DNA from: Caloramator sp. E03
GTDB lineage: Bacteria > Bacillota > Clostridia > Clostridiales > Caloramatoraceae
Direction of reading: 5' to 3'
DNA: 64,000 nucleotides
Assembly (NCBI RefSeq): GCF_006016075.1
Contig: NZ_CP040093.1
Span: 124,001-188,000 of the forward strand
Shown: piece by piece, positions 1-8,199 of the stretch
Layout of the letters: the number at the start of each line of letters is the position of its first letter
Numbering within the stretch: position 1 is the stretch's first letter
Translations under genes and position numbers: made by a program
The notes under the pieces: model-generated
Seen by the model: the letters and a program-made list of their open reading frames with translations, nothing else
What the model was told of the DNA's origin: nothing
Databases searched by the model: none

Positions 1-273
1 TTGTTGCATCATACACCCGCATACAGCTATTATAATTTCAGGTCTTTTTTCCTTTAGTTTTTTTAGCCTCCCAACATTACCGTAAACTTTAAGCTCTGCA
101 TGCTCTCTAACACAGCATGTATTAAATATAATAACATCTGCCAAGTTAACATCCTGTGTATTAGTATATCCAAGGCCTTTTAATAAGCCAGCGAGTTTTT
201 CAGAATCTTCTTCATTCATCTGACATCCATAGGTTTCTATGAAATATGACTTGTTCTTATGAATTTTTTCCAA
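1..273 (-). CDS. miaB: MiaB, tRNA methylthiotransferase (N-terminal part, runs off the window)
   Basis: The first 91 residues of a MiaB-type radical-SAM methylthiotransferase, which adds the 2-methylthio group to i6A37 of tRNAs. The visible part is the N-terminal UPF0004 domain. It carries the three cysteines for the auxiliary iron-sulfur cluster in the family contexts [22 protein letters not shown] and VCGCMM. The radical-SAM and TRAM domains lie beyond the left edge. I chose the TTG at 273 because GAAGGG sits 9 bases upstream. An in-frame ATG at 309 lacks a good ribosome binding site. Identity is firm for the family; MiaB rather than a paralogue is supported by the GCQMN and NTCxVRE motifs. 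Confidence 0.88.
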   Translation of the reverse strand, partial: MEKIHKNKSYFIETYGCQMNEEDSEKLAGLLKGLGYTNTQDVNLADVIIFNTCCVREHAELKVYGNVGRLKKLKEKRPEIIIAVCGCMMQQ

Positions 274-390
274 GTTAATCAACCCTTCTACAATATAATA
301 TTTCAACATATTTATTATACACAATCTTGTTTTATTTTGTAAATTATATATTATTATTAGTTTAGTTTACATAAATATATTTATGTTTAT

Positions 391-1053
391 TCACTCTCTA
401 TTTTTCGATTCTAAAACATATTTATTAAGTTTAGATAAATTTATATACCAAAGATATATTACAAATACTATTAATAATACAAAATAATTATATATTCTTG
501 AAAAAAGAATATAGTCATATATTCCATGTAAAATTACAGGTATAAAAAGCGCCTTATAGATATACTCACTTTTATACTTTGAATATTTATATAGGGATAT
601 ATAATATCCCATAGTTATAGCAAATAGCATGTGAGCAGGAACAGATAAAAGTGCTCTTGCAATACCCGTATATAAATAATTAGCTTTAACATTAAAGACA
701 TATAAAATGTTTTCTGCTGTTGCAAAACCAAGAGATGTAAAAACACTATATACAATTCCATCAAGTTTTTCGTTGTAGAATTTGTTGTTAAAAGCAGTTT
801 TCAGAATTATATAGTATTTGAAATATTCTTCCGTTAAGCCAGCAACTATAAATGCCTGAAAAAAAGCATTATCATAATTTGATAAACCTGATAGAAATCT
901 TTCAATAATGTATACCGGGAAAACAGAAAGTATACCATATATAAATAGTTTTGTTAAAAGGGGAGCTGGTTCCCTATCGTATCTATCCTTTTGATAGATA
1001 AAAACTAATAATGCAATTGATGGTGCAAGAGCCAAAGCAATCATTTTAAACAT
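391..1053 (-). CDS. PrsW-family intramembrane metalloprotease
   Basis: A 220-residue, multi-pass membrane protein of the PrsW/Abi-like glutamic or metalloprotease superfamily. Visible family motifs are EEYFKYY around residues 75-81 (the EExxK-like active-site motif), AEN at about 113-115, a histidine in PAHMLFA at 141, and HGIYDY at 176-181. In Bacillus subtilis PrsW cleaves the anti-sigma factor RsiW at site 1; the substrate here is unknown. GAGGTGA lies just upstream of the ATG. It is transcribed divergently from the aminotransferase gene at 1250. No anti-sigma factor or ECF sigma factor is nearby, so its role cannot be read from context. Confidence 0.8.
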   Translation of the reverse strand: MFKMIALALAPSIALLVFIYQKDRYDREPAPLLTKLFIYGILSVFPVYIIERFLSGLSNYDNAFFQAFIVAGLTEEYFKYYIILKTAFNNKFYNEKLDGIVYSVFTSLGFATAENILYVFNVKANYLYTGIARALLSVPAHMLFAITMGYYISLYKYSKYKSEYIYKALFIPVILHGIYDYILFSRIYNYFVLLIVFVIYLWYINLSKLNKYVLESKNRE

Positions 1054-1111
1054 AAAATCACCTCAACTTATTAATTATATGTTTCATATTACAGAATATT
1101 ATAATCAATTA

Positions 1112-1140
1112 TTGTTATATAACTGTTAATTTGCTATAAT
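1112..1140 (+). promoter_or_regulatory. Sigma-A promoter for the first aminotransferase gene
   Basis: TTGTTA at 1112-1117 and TATAAT at 1135-1140 are separated by 17 bases. The predicted start site near 1147 would give a leader of about 100 bases before the ATG at 1250. I see no strong structure in that AT-rich leader. Confidence 0.6.
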
Positions 1141-1249
1141 GTAAATGTAGATTTTGACTAAAAATAAAAATTTATATCAAATCATTATTTATTTTATTTT
1201 TACCTTAAAATTTATTTTAAATTAATTTTATTTGGAGGTGTTTTATTTT

Positions 1250-2431
1250 ATGGCGTTTAGACTAGCTAACAGAATGAACAATCTCAAGGCTTCTGAAATT
1301 CGTGAGCTTTTAAAACTTGCAGAAATGCCTGAGATAATTTCATTTGCAGGAGGTATGCCAGCTCCTGAACTATTCCCTATAAAGGAAATGGAATTTGTTA
1401 CAAAAAAAGTACTTGAAGATGAAGGAAAATTTGCTCTTCAATATGGTCCTACTGAAGGATATAAGCCCCTAAGAAAAATAATTGCTGAACAAAGAATGAT
1501 AGTTTCTGGTGTAAAAGTTGATGAAAGTAATATCCTAATCACAAGTGGCTCACAGCAAGGTCTTGACTTTACAGGAAGAATTTTTCTTGATAAAGATGAT
1601 ATAGTTATCTGTGAAAGTCCAAGTTACTTAGGTGCAATTAATGCATTTAAGGCTTATGAACCTAAGTTTGTTGAAATTCCAATGGACGATGATGGAATGA
1701 TAATGGAGGAACTTGAAAAAGCATTAGAAAAGTATCCTAATGCTAAATTCATATACACTATACCTGATTTCCAAAATCCAACCGGTAAAACCCTTTCTGT
1801 AGATAGAAGAAAAAGAATGGTTGAACTTGCTGAGAAATATAACATTCCAATAATAGAAGATAACCCTTATGGAGAATTAATATATGAAGGTGAAGTTTTA
1901 CCTTCAATTAAAAGTTTTGATAAGAAAGGCTTGGTTGTTTACCTTGGAACTTTCTCAAAAACATTCTGTCCTGGTCTTAGAATTGGTTGGGTATGTGCAG
2001 ACCATGAGATACTATCAAAGTATATAATAGTAAAGCAAGGAGCAGATCTTCAAACAAACTCAATGTCACAAAGAGAAGCTGCAATATTCATGCAAAATTA
2101 TGATTTAAATGAACACGTTAATAAAATAAAACAAGTATATAAGAAGAGACGAGATCTTATGCTTGAAACTATGGAAAAGGAATTTCCAAAGAGCTGTACC
2201 TTCACTCATCCTAAGGGTGGATTATTTACATGGGTTACTCTCCCTGAAGGATTAGATGCTGCTAAAATACTTGAAATATGCTTAAAAGAAAATGTTGCCT
2301 TTGTACCTGGTGGTTCCTTTTTCCCAAATGGAGGTCATGCAAATCATTTTAGGCTTAATTTTTCAAATATGACTGAGGAAAAGATAGTTGAAGGTATTAA
2401 AAGGCTTGGAAAAGTTTTAAGAAGTCTATAA
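1250..2431 (+). CDS. PLP-dependent aminotransferase, 2-aminoadipate/aromatic (LysN/ARO8-like) type
   Basis: A 393-residue fold-type I aminotransferase. The PLP lysine is in GTFSKTFCPGLRIGW (about Lys237), and the family features PDFQNPTGKTL and EDNPYGEL are present. The sequence resembles the multi-substrate LysN/ARO8-like group of stand-alone aminotransferases (related to the MocR catalytic domain but with no GntR-type DNA-binding domain). These usually act on 2-aminoadipate, aromatic or branched-chain amino acids. A TTG at 1232 is also in frame, but GGAGGTG at 1234-1240 places the true start at the ATG at 1250. A hairpin follows the stop, so it is probably monocistronic. The exact substrate cannot be read from sequence. 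Confidence 0.85.
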   Translation: MAFRLANRMNNLKASEIRELLKLAEMPEIISFAGGMPAPELFPIKEMEFVTKKVLEDEGKFALQYGPTEGYKPLRKIIAEQRMIVSGVKVDESNILITSGSQQGLDFTGRIFLDKDDIVICESPSYLGAINAFKAYEPKFVEIPMDDDGMIMEELEKALEKYPNAKFIYTIPDFQNPTGKTLSVDRRKRMVELAEKYNIPIIEDNPYGELIYEGEVLPSIKSFDKKGLVVYLGTFSKTFCPGLRIGWVCADHEILSKYIIVKQGADLQTNSMSQREAAIFMQNYDLNEHVNKIKQVYKKRRDLMLETMEKEFPKSCTFTHPKGGLFTWVTLPEGLDAAKILEICLKENVAFVPGGSFFPNGGHANHFRLNFSNMTEEKIVEGIKRLGKVLRSL

Positions 2432-2455
2432 TTAAATAAGACCACTTTTAATATG

Positions 2456-2490
2456 ATCACCCACCTTTTTAGGTGGGTGATTTGTAAAAT
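2456..2490 (+). terminator. Terminator-like hairpin after the first aminotransferase gene
   Basis: An 11-bp perfect stem (ATCACCCACCT / AGGTGGGTGAT, 2456-2466 with 2471-2481) closes a TTTT loop. The following run (TTGTAAAATT) is a weak U-tract, so termination may be partial and allow some read-through into the next aminotransferase gene. Confidence 0.6.
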
Positions 2491-2524
2491 TAAGAAAATA
2501 ATAAATTAAAGGAGGTTTATTAAT

Positions 2525-3724
2525 ATGGCTAAATTATCCCAAAGAATATTAAACCTGCAGGCCTCACCAATTCGAAAGCTTGCTCCTTTAGCTGACAATG
2601 CTAAAAAAGAAGGGAAAAAAGTATATCATTTAAACATAGGACAACCAGACATACATACTCCTGAAGTTTTCTATGAAGCAATAAAAAATTTTAATGAACC
2701 AGTATTAAAATATAGTGATTCCCATGGTATATCTGAACTAATCGATAGTTTTATAAAATACTATAAAAAATGGGACATCCATTTTGAAAGTGATGAGATA
2801 ATGGTAACAAATGGTGGAAGTGAAGCAATTTTATTTGCTTTAATGGGTGTTTGTGATTATGGCGACAACGTTTTAATACCCGAGCCATTTTATACTAATT
2901 ACAATGGTTTTGCTCAAATCGCAGGTGTTAATGTATCCTCCTTTCTCACAAAAGCTGAAGAAGGTTTCCATTTACCACCTAAATCTGAAATTGTAAAACA
3001 CATAAATGATAAAACAAGAGCAATACTTCTATCAAATCCTGGTAATCCTACTGGAGTTGTATATACAAAAGAAGAAATTAACCTTATTGCTGAAATAGCA
3101 AAAGAATATGATTTATTTATAATAGCTGATGAAGTTTATAGGGAATTTGTTTATGATAACCTTGAATACACAAGCTTTATGAAGGTTACCGGAATAGAAA
3201 AAAGAGTTATTTTAATAGATAGTATATCAAAAAGATATAGTGCTTGTGGTGCAAGGATTGGTCTTGTTGCAAGTAAAAATAAAGAGCTTATTGCAAATAT
3301 TTTAAAACTTTGTCAGTCAAGACTTTGTACTCCAACTATTGAACAGATAGGTGCTGCAAAGCTTATAGATACACCCCAAGAATATTTCTTTGAAGTTAAA
3401 AAAGAATATCAAAAAAGAAGGGATGTTGTTTTCAATGCTTTAAAGGAAATGCCTGGAGTTGTATGCCAAAAGCCAACTGGTGCATTCTATGTTGTTGCTA
3501 AACTGCCAGTAAAAGATGCTGAAGACTTTGTAAAATGGTTATTAACTGATTTTTCAGTCAACAATGAAACTGTAATGCTTGCACCTGCAGCAGGTTTTTA
3601 TTCTACGGAAGGCCTTGGTCTTGATGAAGTAAGAATATCTTACTGTTTAAAGTGTGAAGATTTAGAAAAGGCAATGAATATTTTAAAAGCCGGACTTGAA
3701 GAATATAAAAATACTAAAGAATAA
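2525..3724 (+). CDS. PLP-dependent aminotransferase, aspartate aminotransferase-like (class I)
   Basis: A 399-residue class I aminotransferase. Family landmarks are NIGQPDIHTP near the N-terminus, LSNPGNPTGVVY in the middle, ADEVYREF, and the PLP lysine in DSISKRYSACGARIG (about Lys236). AAAGGAGG stands 8-9 bases before the ATG. It lies 93 bases after another aminotransferase gene in the same direction, separated by a hairpin with a weak U-tract. The two proteins belong to different subgroups, so this is not a recent tandem duplication. Annotated relatives are often called aspartate or general pyridoxal-phosphate aminotransferases; substrate specificity is not resolved. Confidence 0.85.
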   Translation: MAKLSQRILNLQASPIRKLAPLADNAKKEGKKVYHLNIGQPDIHTPEVFYEAIKNFNEPVLKYSDSHGISELIDSFIKYYKKWDIHFESDEIMVTNGGSEAILFALMGVCDYGDNVLIPEPFYTNYNGFAQIAGVNVSSFLTKAEEGFHLPPKSEIVKHINDKTRAILLSNPGNPTGVVYTKEEINLIAEIAKEYDLFIIADEVYREFVYDNLEYTSFMKVTGIEKRVILIDSISKRYSACGARIGLVASKNKELIANILKLCQSRLCTPTIEQIGAAKLIDTPQEYFFEVKKEYQKRRDVVFNALKEMPGVVCQKPTGAFYVVAKLPVKDAEDFVKWLLTDFSVNNETVMLAPAAGFYSTEGLGLDEVRISYCLKCEDLEKAMNILKAGLEEYKNTKE

Positions 3725-3730
3725 TTTTTT

Positions 3731-3752
3731 AGGCAGGGTATATACCCTGCCT
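3731..3752. terminator. Bidirectional terminator between convergent genes
   Basis: A palindrome of two 10-bp arms, AGGCAGGGTA and TACCCTGCCT, with a TA centre. TTTTTT precedes it on the plus strand, serving the minus-strand trpS transcript as A/T flanks, and CTTTAATC follows it. It lies exactly between the stop of the plus-strand aminotransferase gene and the stop of trpS, so it probably serves both. Confidence 0.7.
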
Positions 3753-4742
3753 TTAATCAAAATAGTTTATTTTCATAGCAGCTCTAACTTCACGCATAGT
3801 TTCTTTTGCTATTTCCCTTGCCCTGTTAGTCCCTGATAATAGTATTTCATCTACAACTTTAGGATGAGATTCATAATATGCTCTTTTTTCTCTAAAAGGA
3901 GATATAAACTCATTTATTTTTTCTCCAAGTATTCTCTTACATTCTACACAACCTATCTTTCCACCCTTGCACATTTCTTCTATATTACACTTATCTTCTT
4001 TATTAAATATCCCTTGATATGAAAAAACTGTACAAATATCTGGGTTACCGGGGTCAGATTTTTTAATTCTATTTGGATCTGTAACTGCATTTCTAACTTT
4101 TTTCATAATTTCCTCATAGCTTTCAGAAAGGTAAATAGCATTACCATAGCTTTTACTCATCTTAAGTTTTCCATCAAGCCCTACAAGCCTTGGAACATCT
4201 CCAACTAAAGCTTCAGGTTCAACAAGTACAGGTGCATAAAGCTCATTAAACCTTCTAACAATCTTTCTGCACATTTCAATATGAGGAACTTGGTCCTCCC
4301 CAACTGGCACAAGGTTAGCTTTGCAAAAACTGATATCTGCAGCTTGTGATACTGGATATCCAAGGAAGCCATAAGTTAAATCATCATACCCTCTCTCTTT
4401 TGCTTCAGTTTTTATAGTTGGATTATGCCTTAAGCTATTTACAGAAACAAACATTGAATAATATATGGTAAGTTCTGCAATTTCAGGAATTAAAGATTGT
4501 ACAAAAATAGTTGAAATCTCAGGATCTATACCTACCGATAGATAATCTATAGCTACATTTCTAAGGTTTTCTGATAACATACCCGGATTTTCAAAATGCG
4601 TTGTAAGTGCTTGAACATCAGCAAGTATAATAAAAGTTTCATATTCATGTTGAAGTTTTACTCTGTTTTGAAGGCTACCAAAATAGTGTCCAAGATGAAG
4701 CTTTCCAGTAGTTCTATCACCTGTTAATATTCTTCCTTTCAT
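3753..4742 (-). CDS. trpS: Tryptophanyl-tRNA synthetase
   Basis: Charges tRNA-Trp with tryptophan in the cytoplasm. Class I synthetase signatures are clear: the HIGH-type motif HLGH at residues 16-19 after TGDRTTGKL, and KMSKS at 194-198. The length of 329 residues is normal for bacterial TrpS. An upstream TTG (4751) is in frame, but AAGGAGG stands 9 bases before the ATG at 4742, so I use that start. The gene is preceded by a T-box leader, and its stop abuts a shared terminator. The leader implies that expression rises when uncharged tRNA-Trp accumulates. Confidence 0.97.
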   Translation of the reverse strand: MKGRILTGDRTTGKLHLGHYFGSLQNRVKLQHEYETFIILADVQALTTHFENPGMLSENLRNVAIDYLSVGIDPEISTIFVQSLIPEIAELTIYYSMFVSVNSLRHNPTIKTEAKERGYDDLTYGFLGYPVSQAADISFCKANLVPVGEDQVPHIEMCRKIVRRFNELYAPVLVEPEALVGDVPRLVGLDGKLKMSKSYGNAIYLSESYEEIMKKVRNAVTDPNRIKKSDPGNPDICTVFSYQGIFNKEDKCNIEEMCKGGKIGCVECKRILGEKINEFISPFREKRAYYESHPKVVDEILLSGTNRAREIAKETMREVRAAMKINYFD

Positions 4743-4765
4743 ATAAGACAACCTCCTTAAAATGT

Positions 4766-4990
4766 ATAATAAAAAAACTCCTCATCCATAATGGGACGAG
4801 AAGTTACCCGCGGTACCACCCAAATTAGCATAATGCTCACTTTACCTTTAACGCAGGAATACGGCAATTCTTACTTAATTCAGATGCAGCTCAAGGCCCC
4901 ATTCAGCATTCTATTCGTCCCGGCTCTCACCAAACCCGGTTCGCTTTACGAAGTCGATATGCTTACTATTTCCTATCATAGCTTTAAAAT
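4766..4990 (-). promoter_or_regulatory. T-box riboswitch (tRNA-Trp sensing) upstream of trpS
   Basis: The minus-strand leader contains the diagnostic T-box sequence TTGGGTGGTACCGCGGGTAA, about 4813-4832. It is followed by a terminator hairpin, AACTTCTCGTCC / GGATGAGGAGTT, with two G-U pairs and seven Us (about 4773-4808). Upstream is a stem I region with GAGAGCC-type sequence. A TGG triplet in GCTGAATGGGGCC (around 4899-4911) is the likely Trp specifier, matching the downstream gene. In known T-boxes an uncharged cognate tRNA binds specifier and T-box and stabilises the antiterminator. Confidence 0.92.
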
Positions 4991-4991
4991 A

Positions 4992-5020
4992 ATTTTATAA
5001 TATAAAATAAACTAAAGCAA
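4992..5020 (-). promoter_or_regulatory. Sigma-A promoter of the trpS T-box transcript
   Basis: On the minus strand TTGCTT (5015-5020) and TAAAAT (4992-4997) are spaced by 17 bases. They lie immediately upstream of the T-box leader and just before the end of the GNAT gene. Confidence 0.5.
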
Positions 5021-5022
5021 TA

Positions 5023-5877
5023 TTAATTATTATTTTTTAAAATAATTGAAGCACTTCCATATAAAAACTCAAAACCATATTTTTTATACAAATTTATAGC
5101 CTTTTTATTATTACTATCTACAGTAAGATATAACTTTTCAATTCCGTTTGCTTTGCAACTTTTTATAATTTCATTTAAAAAATAATATCCAAAACCTCTA
5201 CCTTGAAATTCTTGTACTATTCCAAAGTTCACAAGATAATAACTATTCTGTGTCTTAATAATTTGCCCATATCCTATTGGTGATCCTTTATATTCAATAA
5301 AAAAACATAAATTTTTTAGAAACTTACTGCTATTTTCTTCATAAATTACTTCATTTAACGTTAATTCTATTCTATCTTTAACCTTTGAAAAAATGTCATT
5401 TTGCAACATTACTCTAATGTTTTCCTCATGACCTATTTTCATTTTCCTTACAAATAAATCATTACTATTATTATAGTCTATTTCCGTATTTTTACTCAAA
5501 ATATCTAAATACATATATAAATAGTTTTCTTTTATTTTTATATTATAATATTTTTTATACATGCTTATATTTAGTTTTTTATATTTTATTTTTAATTTAT
5601 ACTCGTTATTTTTAAAATCATTTTTTAAAATATAAAGCAACTTAAAAAAAGAAAAAGTTTTGTTTGTTGGAATAACAAAAACTTCATAATCATTATGAAA
5701 AAATAATATGCATTGTAATATATAATTTTCATAAACTAAAAAGCAAGTTTTTTTTAATACATGTTTTATAATGCTTGAATTAAATTCGCTGTGAAAGTTC
5801 GCGTTTTGTGATACATTATTAATTATCCTCTTTATATAAATTATATCTTTAATTTTAGCATTATTAATTGTAAGCAT
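5023..5877 (-). CDS. GNAT-family N-acetyltransferase
   Basis: A 284-residue protein whose last ~130 residues form a GNAT acetyltransferase domain. The acetyl-CoA binding motif A is visible as VQEFQGRGFGYYFLNEII, followed by VDSNNKKAINLYKKYGFE, the classic motif B. The N-terminal half is very AT-rich at the DNA level and shows no domain I recognise. The frame is open further upstream into the MerR gene. GAAGGTG before the ATG at 5877 makes that the better start and leaves a 16-base gap to merR. It is likely cotranscribed with the MerR regulator. The substrate is unknown. Confidence 0.75.
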   Translation of the reverse strand: MLTINNAKIKDIIYIKRIINNVSQNANFHSEFNSSIIKHVLKKTCFLVYENYILQCILFFHNDYEVFVIPTNKTFSFFKLLYILKNDFKNNEYKLKIKYKKLNISMYKKYYNIKIKENYLYMYLDILSKNTEIDYNNSNDLFVRKMKIGHEENIRVMLQNDIFSKVKDRIELTLNEVIYEENSSKFLKNLCFFIEYKGSPIGYGQIIKTQNSYYLVNFGIVQEFQGRGFGYYFLNEIIKSCKANGIEKLYLTVDSNNKKAINLYKKYGFEFLYGSASIILKNNN

Positions 5878-5893
5878 TTTGGCACCTTCATAA

Positions 5894-6430
5894 TTATTTA
5901 TCTTTTTTAAATATTTTTGATAAAAAACCTTTCTTGCGCTCTTTCTCATATTTTAGCTTTTCCTTCAGTTCAATTATTTCATAAGATTTTTGCTTTAGTT
6001 CCATTTTTAATTTCATATTTTCGCTGATAAGTACATCTCTTTCTTTGCTACTAATGTTTTTATTAAGTTCATTTATATTACAATTAATCTCCTGCAATTT
6101 TTCATTAATTATCTTTATTATGTTCTGACTTAAGGGAAGTAAAGAAGCGTCATTGCCATCAAAGGTCAAATCCTTTGCTATTGCAATTTCCTGTAATCCT
6201 TCAAATCTATTATCTTCTAATATTTTTTTAATTTGACCGTTAGTATAACCTTGCTGCTGAAGTTGTCTAATAAAAATTAATTTATCAAATTCTTTTTGAG
6301 TGAAAAACCTTCTGCCATTAACATCCCTTGGTATATTTAGATTGAATTCCTTTTCGTAATATCTAATTACCGAAGCCTTATATCCTGTTTTTTCACAAAC
6401 ATCTTTAAATGTATACGTTATTCCACCCAT
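5894..6430 (-). CDS. MerR-family transcriptional regulator
   Basis: A 178-residue regulator with an N-terminal MerR winged helix: TFKDVCEKTGYKASVIRYYE followed by NGRRFFTQKEFDKLIFIRQL. A lysine- and glutamate-rich C-terminal coiled coil (about residues 110-170) resembles regulators such as RacA-type or other MerR proteins that lack a metal-binding loop. No cysteine cluster for metal sensing is present. An upstream ATG at 6445 is in frame but lacks an SD; the ATG at 6430 follows GGGGTGG. It is probably cotranscribed with the downstream GNAT gene. Its own promoter carries a palindrome over the -10, which suggests autoregulation. Confidence 0.75.
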   Translation of the reverse strand: MGGITYTFKDVCEKTGYKASVIRYYEKEFNLNIPRDVNGRRFFTQKEFDKLIFIRQLQQQGYTNGQIKKILEDNRFEGLQEIAIAKDLTFDGNDASLLPLSQNIIKIINEKLQEINCNINELNKNISSKERDVLISENMKLKMELKQKSYEIIELKEKLKYEKERKKGFLSKIFKKDK

Positions 6431-6510
6431 ATTACCACCCCACATATATATTCTTTAAAATATAATATTTTCCTTCTAAATATGTGGAGTAATCAAATAC
6501 AAAAATATAC

Positions 6511-6551
6511 AACATATTTACATTATATGTTAATCCATTGTCGAATAACAA
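6511..6551 (-). promoter_or_regulatory. merR promoter with overlapping palindrome
   Basis: On the minus strand TTGTTA (6546-6551) and TATAAT (6522-6527) are spaced by 18 bases. A 7-bp inverted repeat, AACATAT-N7-ATATGTT (6511-6531), covers the -10 element. That is a reasonable operator for the regulator it precedes, though MerR proteins more often bind the spacer. Confidence 0.45.
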
Positions 6552-6569
6552 AAAATATTAAAAAACATA

Positions 6570-6598
6570 TTGACTATATCTTCATATCATGATATATT
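6570..6598 (+). promoter_or_regulatory. Promoter of tRNA cluster 1
   Basis: TTGACT (6570-6575), a 17-base spacer and TATATT (6593-6598) lie 31 bases upstream of the tRNA-Glu gene. Confidence 0.7.
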
Positions 6599-6629
6599 AT
6601 ATTTCGTCAGCTATATATTATAACAATGT

Positions 6630-6704
6630 GGCCCCTTGGTCAAGTGGTTAAGACATCGCCCTTTCACGGCGGTAACATGGGTTCGAATCCCGTAGGGGTC
6701 ACCA
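6630..6704 (+). tRNA. tRNA-Glu (anticodon TTC), CCA encoded
   Basis: The acceptor GGCCCCT pairs with AGGGGTC, followed by discriminator A and an encoded CCA. The anticodon loop CTTTCAC gives TTC. The GTTCGAATC T-arm is present. First gene of a Glu-Met-Phe cluster. Confidence 0.96.
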
Positions 6705-6707
6705 CTT

Positions 6708-6784
6708 GGGTCTTTAGCTCAGCTGGCTAGAGCAACCGGCTCATAACCGGTCGGTCCGGGGTTCGAATCCCTGAAGGCCCACCA
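6708..6784 (+). tRNA. tRNA with CAT anticodon (elongator Met, or Ile2), CCA encoded
   Basis: The acceptor GGGTCTT pairs with AAGGCCC, and the CTCATAA loop gives CAT. Position 1-72 is paired and the anticodon stem lacks the initiator GGG/CCC pairs, so this is not initiator tRNA. A CAT anticodon alone does not separate elongator Met from a lysidine-modified Ile tRNA. It is identical to the tRNA at 8112 except at base 4. Confidence 0.9.
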
Positions 6785-6796
6785 TTAAATTAATAC

Positions 6797-6872
6797 GGCC
6801 AGATAGCTCAGTCGGTAGAGCAGTGGACTGAAAATCCTCGTGTCGCTGGTTCGATTCCGGCTCTGGCCACCA
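6797..6872 (+). tRNA. tRNA-Phe (anticodon GAA), CCA encoded
   Basis: The acceptor GGCCAGA pairs with TCTGGCC, with discriminator A and CCA. The anticodon loop CTGAAAA gives GAA. It is followed directly by a strong terminator. Confidence 0.96.
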
Positions 6873-6899
6873 AAAGCAACTTTCAAAGTTGCTTTTTTT
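6872..6899 (+). terminator. Terminator of tRNA cluster 1
   Basis: AAAGCAACTTT pairs with AAGTTGCTTT around a short loop and is followed by Ts. The T-run overlaps the stop region of the minus-strand CotS-like gene, which ends at 6898. Confidence 0.8.
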
Positions 6900-7950
6900 A
6901 TTTATTTAAACCATAATAATTTATAAAGTCCTCTATAAATTTATCCTGCATATCAATATATCTTAAAATTCGATTTAGCTTTTTTAAATATTTTTCATCT
7001 TCCCACTTTTTATGTTTATGATATCTTTTAATTCCTAACTTCCAAAACTTATGAGGAAAAATTATAAAGGCAAGCATTATTTCATATTCTTCCAAAGATA
7101 ATGGATTTACTTTTGAATATTCTAATATTAATTCTTGAGCTTTATTAAAATCCCATGAGTAAATTCTTTTATGCATTATTCTTCTTATAAATTTTGCAAC
7201 ATCGTAAACACAAATATCATAGGTTATACTATCAAAATCAATTAAATATACATTTCCAATATCATCTATTATAATATTTTGATAATAAAAACTATCATGG
7301 CATATACTTTTCTCGTACTTTGCTCTTTTAAGTAAATCATAATATTTAGATTCATCAAGCATTTTAATTGAAATATCCATATATTTAATTGCTCCATCAA
7401 TAGCATTAAAATATTGAATATCAAATATGCTTTTTACTTTTTTATCTTCAATTATCTTTTTAAATTTTAAAAGATCTTGCTTTCTTTTTCTAAGTTCTAA
7501 AGGCCAATTTTTTATCTTGTTTTCTATTTTTATTTCTTTATAATAAAAACCTTTTGATTTTAAATGGAACTCAGCAAGCAATTTAATAGCCATTTTAAGC
7601 TCATCTATATCATATATATTGCATTCTCTACCTTCAATCCATTCTGTCACGTAATATATTGATTTTTTTGTTTTAACATATTCTTTGCCATCTGATGTAA
7701 GTATAAATGATGCTATATTATTAAATCCATTATTATTAAGATATTTAATTAAATGATAATTTTTTATAACTTTTTTATTGCTATGCCTTACTTTCTTTAA
7801 ACAATAACTTTTATTATTGAATTTAATTTTGTATACGTTTCTAATTTTTTCTATACTTTCAGGTTCTATTGCATAGTGCTTTAAAATTTTTTTTACTTTG
7901 CTATATTCATCATAATTTATTTTATTATTAGATTGTAGATTTGATGGCAT
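6898..7950 (-). CDS. CotS-family spore coat / aminoglycoside-phosphotransferase-like kinase
   Basis: A 350-residue protein of the CotS/YtaA/YsxE group within the choline-kinase/APH fold. The catalytic-loop region reads ICHDSFYYQNIIID and the metal-binding motif VYLIDFDS follows (about residues 215-245). The N-terminal lobe has YVTEWIEGREC as the hinge-like segment. In Bacillus CotS is an inner spore coat component, and biochemical activity of the family is mostly undefined. AAGGAGT stands 5 bases before the ATG. The gene lies alone between two oppositely oriented tRNA clusters. It supports a spore-forming host but does not prove sporulation. Confidence 0.75.
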   Translation of the reverse strand: MPSNLQSNNKINYDEYSKVKKILKHYAIEPESIEKIRNVYKIKFNNKSYCLKKVRHSNKKVIKNYHLIKYLNNNGFNNIASFILTSDGKEYVKTKKSIYYVTEWIEGRECNIYDIDELKMAIKLLAEFHLKSKGFYYKEIKIENKIKNWPLELRKRKQDLLKFKKIIEDKKVKSIFDIQYFNAIDGAIKYMDISIKMLDESKYYDLLKRAKYEKSICHDSFYYQNIIIDDIGNVYLIDFDSITYDICVYDVAKFIRRIMHKRIYSWDFNKAQELILEYSKVNPLSLEEYEIMLAFIIFPHKFWKLGIKRYHKHKKWEDEKYLKKLNRILRYIDMQDKFIEDFINYYGLNK

Positions 7951-8067
7951 AAGATACTCCTTACAAATGTTATAATAAAGTATATTTATAATGTTTGTAA
8001 TTTATTACCTGTTTATTTATCATTTATGATAATATATATTATGATATATATTTATTAAAAATATATA

Positions 8068-8096
8068 TTGACATACGCGCAGCTATATTTTATAAT
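8068..8096 (+). promoter_or_regulatory. Consensus sigma-A promoter of tRNA cluster 2
   Basis: A perfect TTGACA (8068-8073), a 17-base spacer and a perfect TATAAT (8091-8096) lie 15 bases upstream of the first tRNA of the cluster. Confidence 0.9.
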
Positions 8097-8111
8097 AAGA
8101 AATATCCGAGA

Positions 8112-8188
8112 GGGCCTTTAGCTCAGCTGGCTAGAGCAACCGGCTCATAACCGGTCGGTCCGGGGTTCGAATCCCTGAAGGCCCACCA
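8112..8188 (+). tRNA. tRNA with CAT anticodon (elongator Met, or Ile2), second copy
   Basis: The same sequence as the copy at 6708 except that base 4 is C instead of T, which turns a T-G pair into C-G (GGGCCTT with AAGGCCC). CCA is encoded. First gene of a Met-Thr-Tyr cluster. Confidence 0.9.
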
Positions 8189-8199
8189 TTTCATAATAC

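Noticed and set aside
4791-5000. Plus-strand open frame before the GNAT gene
   Set aside because: It lies entirely in the antisense of the T-box leader, with no SD.
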